DNA from: Luscinia megarhynchos
Lineage: Eukaryota; Chordata; Aves; Passeriformes; Turdidae
NCBI GenBank assembly: GCA_034336665.1
Contig: CM067570.1
Span: 14,987,502 to 15,051,501 of the forward strand
Reading direction: 5' to 3'
DNA length: 64,000 nucleotides
Position 1 is the first letter of the stretch. Each line of letters starts with the position of its first letter. The notes below the pieces were generated by a model. It ran no database searches, was not told where the DNA came from, and saw only the letters and a list, made by a program, of their open reading frames with translations. Both the position numbers and the translations under genes were made by a program. This document shows, one piece after another, positions 36,301 through 45,300 of the stretch.

Positions 36301-39300
36301 GAAGAGCAGACATTGCCAATAGCACGGTGGGGCAGACTCCAGGGCCAGGAGACACCAGAGCCAGGGGACACCAGGACCTTGGCAGCATATCCAAGGCAGG
36401 AAGAGGAAACATTGCAGGGTGCACTTTGGGAGTGAGTCCATCTTCCCTCTCCAAAATATCCCGGAGGTGCAGGGGTTAAACATGAGGGACTTCAGGTATA
36501 CAAGAGGCCATTTTTGCTCCATGCCAAGCCCCCTCCCCACATGCACCCTCCCCGGAGACCCTACAACAACAGGGCGGCGTGTGAGTCAGCTGGCCATGTG
36601 CCCGACCGGAGGAGCCCCTCCCTGGGCGCTGGCCCAAAGGAGCTCTGCGGAAGGCCCCTGGCCCTGGCCCCATGCACGCTCCCCCCCAGCAGCAAACCCC
36701 TCGGCTAGCTGGCCCCACCGAGGGGGCTCCAGCTTCCAGCGAGCGTGGGAAGGGTGATGGAGGCTAATGAAATGCAGCCGGCGAGAGCGAGCCACGGGCT
36801 GCCCTGCGCGCAGCCGATCCAGATGCTGGGAGCCCGGTATGAACCCCCTCCTGTCAGGCATCAGAGAATCCCCACCGGGCTCACACCCAGACACACACAC
36901 TTCCTGACACTCCCTCCTGCCTGTGAACCGCTGGCAGATGCTCCCTGCCACCGCCTGCCGCGCCACCGGCATCCCCTCACCACACGCCCCTTCCAGCTGT
37001 CCCCACAGCACCCGGCAAGGCCACCTTCTCTGGCCTCAGCCTTCCTGGCACCTTTGGCACAGGCTGCCCGGGGTGACACAGGGTCCTGGCGTGGCCCTGA
37101 GTTGACACAGGGCCTGGCACAGCTCCACTAAGCCTCCCAGCCACCCTCACTCGGCCTGCTCAAGCCCCAGGGTACCCCAGAGCCCCCACTTTCCCCAGGA
37201 GCCCAGCCAGGGCTCGGCGCCAGGGCTGCTGCCAGCGCCTGCTCTGCACCAGCACCCATACCATGGCACCCTGCAAAGCCCAACGTGTGCCCGGCGCCTG
37301 GCACAGCACCCCCCTTTCCTCTCCCTCCCTGCCCAGCTGGGCACAGGCAATGGGCACGGGAACAGGCATGTCCCAGCCTACGCTGTCTGCCTGGGGCATG
37401 CCAGCCTCTTCCCGCCCAGGATGCCAGCCCCAGAGATAGCTGGCATGCATGCCTCTCCAGGGATTGAGAACACAAAGCCTCCCCTGCCCCGGCAGCACCG
37501 TGATGGGCACCATGCCCACCTCCAGCTCCTCGGAGAACCCGGGCTGCTGTAGGGTCCCCCTCTGCCGGTGCAGCAGCTGGATAGACAGACACCACTGGGC
37601 ATCCTCGGTTCCCCTGCCTCCTGCCAGCAAGACCCGCCCCCGGCTGGCCTCGGCAGAGGTGCTCAGCCTGTGTGTGTGCAGCTGGCAGCGCCCGGCTGCG
37701 GCGCTGGCACCCACGTGCAGCAGCACTCACCCTGGCAAAGGGCACCCCCCTCCAGGCACTGGGGCACAGATCCCTGCTGGCCTGCTCTCAGAAGGGCTGC
37801 ACCCCAAAACCCAGCCTCTTACACAGACAGGCATGTGCTGTCAGTGACCAGGCAGCAGGATGGCACTGTCAGCCTCACCCAGTGGTAACATCAGTGCCAC
37901 CATGACCAGCCCAGAGCCACCAGCTCATTGGGGTCAGCTGGCATGGACCATGGCATTCTCCGAGTTCCCAGCACCCCCAGGCAGGGTTGGGGACACCTCA
38001 GGGCATTGGCCTTACCTTGGCTTGGCACTTAGTGTGGCAGGAGAGCTTGCAGCCTGTGGGAGAGAGAGGGGAGAGAGGGTTATTGGAGGCAGGAGGGGGA
38101 GCAGTGCCAGGAGGCAATCTGCAGGCACCCCACACGCAGGGCAGGAAGCAGGGGCACCCAGCACTGCAGGGCACAGCTGCACACACATTCCGGGGGCACC
38201 AGCGCAGCAGCAGGCACACAAAATGTGGCTCTGGGGCACACACGGTGCCAACGTGCCAGTGAGTGTGCAAGCCCCAGTGCCCAGGGTGAACAGCAGGAGG
38301 GGAGGCCATGCACAAACAACTCTCATGGGGCCTCTCATGGACACCAGCATGGCTGAGAGCACCACAGGGGTGCTGCCATTGCCTGTGCTCCCTCCCTCTT
38401 TCCTGTGCACTCCTGTTGCACACTCTCACCCATGTTCCCAAGGAGGGTATATGCTCAGGGGCAGTGTAGGCATGTTTGCCACTGCTGGGGGCGCACACTT
38501 ATACAGGGCACCACTACACTGCCTGGGTAGCCCTGCAATGACACATGTGCCATCCCCAGGGGACACTAGGGTCCCCACTCAGCATGGCCCAGGCCACGGC
38601 CGCACCCCAGTCCCTGTTCCCCCTGGGCCTGTTTCCTGCAGCACAGGAAGCCTCATTGTGTCCCGTTTCCTCTGTCCGCCCCTCGCACGGGGCTCAGCGG
38701 CACCACACACGTGCGAGGGCTCGCAGCCCCGCCTGCGACCACGGGGTGCCACGGGCAGCAAGCACGGCTCGGGGGTGACACCCACCTGTGCACTGACCCA
38801 CGCCCACGTGCACATACGGGGTGGCCGCTGCACACTCACTGCACATGCATGAAGCCACCCTTGCCTCCCACCCACAACAGCACCACACGTACTCTCTCGC
38901 AGCTCAGGCTCTCCCTCTAACACACAGGCACACATGTGCATGCACAGATTGGCACAGGTTCCCACACTCAGATCCTCATGCACGCAGGCACACACACAGA
39001 GCCCCGACGTCCTGACCTCCCTGCCATGTCCCCAGGCACACGTGTGCCCACGGCCCCAGCTCACCTCTGCAGGTGCTGCCCTGGCGCGTGATGGCCTGCC
39101 GGCAGATCCCGCATGCCTTCACCTTCTTGAAGCTCGTCATCTTGAACGAGTGTGCCGCAGGGGCCTCCAGGTCCTGGGGCTGGAGGGGAACACGGGACTT
39201 CATCAGCGGGAACAAGGTGGCACAAGACCCAGACACTCAACTCTGACCTGCCTGCTTCCCCTGGGCAGCGGTTCATCCTCCACCCATGCCTCCACACCCC

Positions 39301-42300
39301 TTCACCTGTGGCTGTGTCTCTGCAGCTGAGGTACAGGGTGTGGGCTAGAGGATACGGGGTGCAGGGCAGGGGATGGGGTAGGGGATTTGGGGTACGGGGG
39401 GCACTGCCTCCACCCCTTTAAATAGTCTCTGCTGCCCCCTGGCGGTGCGTCCCTATGTGCAATGTGTGCACACCATGCACACACGTGTGTGCTCACAGAC
39501 ATTTGTGCATGCAAATGTGTGTGTACGTGTGTGTGTGCACAGAGGTGTGTGTGCGTGCACACAGAAGTGTGTATGCACGTACCGTGTGTGTGCATGCACA
39601 GACTGTGTGCACATGCGTGTGTCCGTGCTGTTTGTGCCTGCGTGTGCAGTGTGTGTGCCCACACAGGTGTGTGCATGCATCTGAGCACATACATGTGCGT
39701 GCAGATGTGCGTGTGCATGCACAGATGGACGCACACTCGTGCCTCCCTGCATGCCAGCACATCTCCATGTGTCCCTGTGAACACGTGCCCGTGTACAAGC
39801 GTCTCTGAGCACGTGTGTGTGGGCACAACTGTGTATGTCTGCACACACAGGGGTGAAGATGCTCGAATGCACATATGTGTGTGCAAACTCATGTGCACGT
39901 GAGCATGTGTAAATGTGCATGGATATGTGTAGATAATACGTGCATGTATGTGCATGTGTGTGAGGACTCAGATATGTGCACAAAAACCTGTGTGTGCACT
40001 CGGATGCGTGTGGGTGCTGCCAGTATGGTGCCCATGCTGGGGGTGTCTCGCTGTCATGCTGTGTTTTGGGGTACATGCCAAGCAGTGTGTGCTGAGCTGT
40101 CTCTTGGAGCTGTGTAAAGGGGACACAGAGCCCCCTGAGCAGCTGTGCCCACCCTGTCTGGCACAACCCAAGCTGATGCGATGAGTGTGACCGAGTGCAG
40201 GACGGATCCAACCTGTGCAAGCACGTGTGTGTTCACGCATGGGGGTTGAGCACAGGGAGGGGTCTTGGCACAGCTGCAGGCAGCCAGTGCTCCTCCCAAA
40301 CCCCCAGTCGACTGTTTTTTTGGGGGGGGCAACCCTTGGCAGCACACCAGCCCTGCCCACCCACCCGCTGCTAGATGAAGACGTGAGCCCCTGTAAATCC
40401 GCCTTTTCATGCCAAGACTAATGAGATTAAGCAGAGGCCCGGCGGCCCCCCCTGCCTTGGCGCCCCGCTCTCCTCCAGCCCACTGCACCAGAGCCAAAAA
40501 GGATGGTGCCAAGGTGTCAGGGGGCCGGGTACCTCCCCACAAAATTCTCTGCCTCAGCTTCCCCAGTGCAGACACAGATGGGAGATGGGCCATGGACGTG
40601 CACTGCACGTCTGTGTGCAAACACCCCCGGGGCTGTGAGGGTGCTGCACGTGCAACACGCAGTGCATGTGTATGGCACTGCGTGCACATGCACACCTGCA
40701 TGTCCCCACCAGCCACAGCAGCAGCATGGGCACGTTGTTCCCATATGCAGGTCCCTGTGCTGCACCGTGCACACCTCACACAGGTTTGTTCATGTGCGTG
40801 CAAGCCCCTCTTCCCTGGGCACCTGCTCCCACAGGGCCACTCAGGGGTGGTCCCTTGGCAGCCCCAAGAGCTGGTGCCACCCTACCGGCTGGGTGTGTAC
40901 ACACACACACACACAGACGTGGCGTCACCCACCCTGCAGCCGTGGGAAAAGCTCCCCCAGGACAGGGGCTCCCACGCTGCAGTTGCTGGGTGACAACAAG
41001 ACCTAATGATGCCATGAGCTCCTTTGCATATGCAAAGCAGCATCATTGCTGCAGGGTGCCCCGGGAAGAGACCTTGCCCCCCGCTCCCAGGGACCCACTG
41101 GGATGCCCAGGGATGCCGACACATCTCCCATGCACACACCCCCCACTCTGCCCTGGCCTCCATGGCTTCATCAACAGCAATTATCCTCTCTAGTGAAAGA
41201 GACAGTCCTTTGATTCCCACCCCCCCAGAGTCCCTCCTGCTTGTCTCATTGCCAACATCATCATTGTGCCAGAGGGGGACCAACCCAGCACCCAGTCTTA
41301 TGCCCCCCCCAGCCCCCTGCTGCTGGAGGGGCACTCTGCCCACCCAGTGCCACTCTGCCAGACAGGGAACCAGCTCATCCCACGAAACAATCCAGTCCCA
41401 GCTCCATACTGGCAGCAACCCAGTTAGCCTCCCTGCCCCCAAGGCTGGAAGCTGTTGGGGGGATGCAGGGGCATGGGCTGGAGGACTTCTTGAGCATGTC
41501 ACCTGGATACCCACACATGGGTACCCCCGTCCAGGGACCAGCACCCAGACGGTGCAGGAGCAGGGGTGCAAAGGCATCCCTAGTCATGGGCCCCCCAACA
41601 TGCAGACCAAAGGAGGTTGGAAGGGGACCCAGGTGTCCTGGGCTGGAAGAGGCACCAGACAGAGATGCCAAATTAATCAAGAGCTGGGAGACCTGGGTTC
41701 ATTGCCCAGCACTGCAGAGAGTGCTGTGGTGGGAGGGAGGGGGGGAAGCCTGTGACACCCAGTTCCCCGGAGGCTGCAAAACCACAGTGGGTGGAGGGCG
41801 CCAGGACACCTGGGAGCAGTTTTGTAGGCTCAGGTCCACCTAGAGTTTTGCAACCCGCTGGGCCCCAGGACCCAGCTTGGTAACTGGGGAGGATGCAGAG
41901 TCCCAAAACCCCACAACCAACTGGATCCTCCCAGTATTCCGAGTTTCCCTTCAGTGGAGTAGCAGAGCCTCTGCCCCAGGGAATGGCAGAGCAGGCTGGG
42001 CGTTGAGGGGGATCAGCCTCCTACCCTCCCCAACCCCACAACCCTTCCAGAGATCCTCCTACAGCCCAGCGACCCTGTCCCGCATTCTAGCCCGGTCCCC
42101 CCTCCGTGTACGCCCCAGCCTGCTGCCCACCGCCCCTTCTCTCTCGGGCTGGGACCCGCGCCGCTCCCCACAGTCCCCGGGCGCGCTCCCGCTCCGGTCC
42201 CCCAGCCCCATCCCGATGTCCGGCCGTCCCTGGCGGTCTCCGCTCTGTCCCAGCTCCCCCAGAGCCGGTCCTGGTGCGGGTCCAGCCCCGCCAGTTCCCC

Positions 42301-45300
42301 CTGCTCGCAGTCAGCGCGTCCCGGTGCAAACCCCGCTCCGTCCGCTCCCCTCGCTCGCAGCCCCATCCACCGCCCGCCGCCGGGAGCAGCCCCGCTCCGC
42401 GCCCCCGGCGCCGGGACCCCGCGGTGCGAGCCGTACCCAGAGCAGGCAGGAGAGGCACAGCCCGGTCATGCTGCCCGCAGCGCGGCCCCGGCCGGCCGAG
42501 CCCCCGGCCCCTCGCTCCGCCCGCCGCCCCACCCCGGCCGGGGGGAGAAGGGGAGCGGCGAACGCCCCCGACCCCGCAGCGCCCCAATCGAGTTGGCCGG
42601 AGTCGTCCGGGACACCCCCCCCAAGGCCAGCAGAGGGGCTGCGGGACTGTGGGGGCCCGCAGTGGGGCTGTGCGGGTCCCAGGCCCCCCCTTCCCCACTC
42701 ACACACATTTGGGATCCATTTCCTCCGCTGACCGGGGGACACCCGCCACCCACGTCACCCTCATCCCTCCTCCGGCCTCCAGCGGGTCCTGCGGCGGGAT
42801 GCACCCCCCCCATCCCCGGCCGAGTCCCCTGGGTGGTCCCGGGATGGGAGACGGGGAGGGATCAGCGGACATCCATGCGCGGAGCTGGGGGGCCTCAGCG
42901 AGGGGAGACAAGCTCCAGCGGAACGGAGAGAGGCTTGGCAGCCTGCGGCCCTGACGGGGATGGGTTTGGCAGGGGGCTGCTCCAGCCCCTCCTGGGGGCC
43001 CGTGCGGCACACGGTTCCCCCTCTCTCCGCCAGTGCTGACTCCGGCTCTAGCCTGGAAACTTGTGCTCAGCTGGCCGTGACCATGAGGGTGTGAGTCAGG
43101 GTGCGGGACGTGCCAGGGGGAAGGACACACCGACAGGACGAGCCACGGCTGGCATGGAAAGCTGGGCATGGAGAGGACGTGGGCACTGTAATGCCCCACT
43201 CTCCCTGCCTCAGTTTCCCATCTATATTCTGCATAAAACTTCCAGCTCAGAAGGAAAAGAGGGAGGAGAGGGCTGTCCTTCCCAGAGACTGGGGTTGCGT
43301 CTGACTCCTCCCAAAGTGCAGCCTCCCATCCCCAAAATATCCCTGTCCCATTGCCCTCCAGCCCACCACTATGCTGTGCTCACCCAGCCCAGGGTGTACC
43401 ATCCCAGTGGTACCCCTGTGGGGATGTGCCAGCTGGGACGGGAAACAAGGGGACAACACATCCCACCTCTCCATGCCAACCAAATCCAGGGGCAGAGGGA
43501 GGCTGGGGGGAACTGATCCTGCTCACAGCACCAAACAAGCAAAGCGCCATCCCTGCCCACCCCCCTCACACACCCCTCCCCAGCATTACAGCCCCCATTC
43601 ATCAACCTCGTTACTGCCCACAAATGAAAGCCCCAGTGGAGAGAAGTGTCCACACCCCCCCATAAATCACCTCCTCCCATTCACTGCCGTGACAATCCCA
43701 GGCTCCTCAGAAGGGCAGGGACAAGGGTCATGCGACAGGGACAGGGTGGCCGCAGGGACACAGCCCATGGCCATCATTTAAGGCTCGTTTTCTCAGCAGG
43801 TGGACCCATACGGGGTCACTTAGCACAGGGATCCCCCCACGGGTTCTGCTGGTGTAGGCATGTACTCCCGGTGCAGGGGCAGCCTTGGCAGAAGGACTCC
43901 TTGGTGTCCTGGGGTCACCGCATCCCCAAGGCCCCCAGCCCTCTTTCCAGCAGAGCTGTCCCCACACTGCTCTTGGGTGCACGCACACATCACACGTCCC
44001 CCTGTGTACGTGCCAGGACACACTCATGTGCACCACACACAGCCCCTGTCACACATGGTGGGTGGGTCCCACGAGCGGAAGGACTGAGACACCCCTCTGT
44101 AACAGCTCACACCAACATACAGCCCTGCTGCTGCTGCCCCCAGCACACAGTCATGTGCTAGGGGACACACACCCCATGGCAGAGAGGTCTCCATAGAGAC
44201 TTCCTGTGCACCCACACCCGTGTAAACTGCAATTCACTTTCACCTCAGCCCCATCTGCATGCCCACGAACACACATGCACAAGTACACGTGTGTTACGGC
44301 CCCCCACGAGTCCGTGTTCTCGCACCCACATCAGAAACACACAAAGTGGTGCACGTGGGACTGCACAATCACCAACCCACATCTCACCAGTGCCACCCAC
44401 CCACCCCCAGCCCTTACCACCCCCCAGTACTCCCATCAGTTCACGATCCTGTGTCCCCGGTGCGCTCTGGGGTCCCCAAGCAGTCAGAGGCCTTTCCTTC
44501 CTCCAGGCTGTGTCCCTGTCCTGGCATATACTGGACTGTCACCAGTCTGCAGTGACTCCCTCAGGTGCTGCCTGGCAGTGGCTTTGGCACCTGCCTTTCT
44601 GGCATGGTGCAGCTGAAGTGTCCCATGCCATCCTGCCAGGCACAGGGCAGCTTCCCAAACGCTGAGGAATGAGGTGAGGGTGGCGCAGTGGGAGCCCAGC
44701 ACCCTCCAACAGCTTCTCCCCCTCCCTGCCTCAGTTTCTGCAGCCTGGGTGGCAGAGCAGACTAAGTCCCCACACCAGGTGCTGCATGAGCACGGGGATC
44801 CCCTGTGGGGCAATCCTTTGGTACATGGATCCCACACATGCCAGCTGCTGATGGGCACAGAGGTGCCCTGCACAGAGTGACCCTACACGGGTCTCTCATG
44901 TTGGGCACAGGGAGCCCACACTGACTGAGTACTTTATGGGCATGGTGCTTCCCAGGGCAAGATGTTTACAGGTACAGGGATCCCGCACACTGACCACTCT
45001 AAGGGCACATGGATTTCTCGTGGGGGGCGTTTTATGGGCACTGTCTCACTGTCCCCTCACGCAGGACACGGTGTTCCCATTGTGGGTTTGATAAGGACAC
45101 AGGGACAACCCCCGTCTCTACGGTCTCTCTGTAAGGACACAGGGATCCCAGCATATCCCTTAGAATGAAAGGCTGTACGCAGATCCTCTCCAGCCAGGCA
45201 CTGCAGGGCTCCCCGGGTGTGGGAAGAGAGAGAGGGTCACAGTGAGACGCTCTGGGGGTGCAAAAGGAGGGACAAAGGACATGCCCTGCACCCTGGCATG

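Larger units (their letters stand above)
39180..42436. other. TNS1 intron
   Basis: Contains the TG-rich array, the CTCF-like site and a second CA/TG-rich patch near 40,580-40,920. No exon recognised. Confidence 0.5.
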
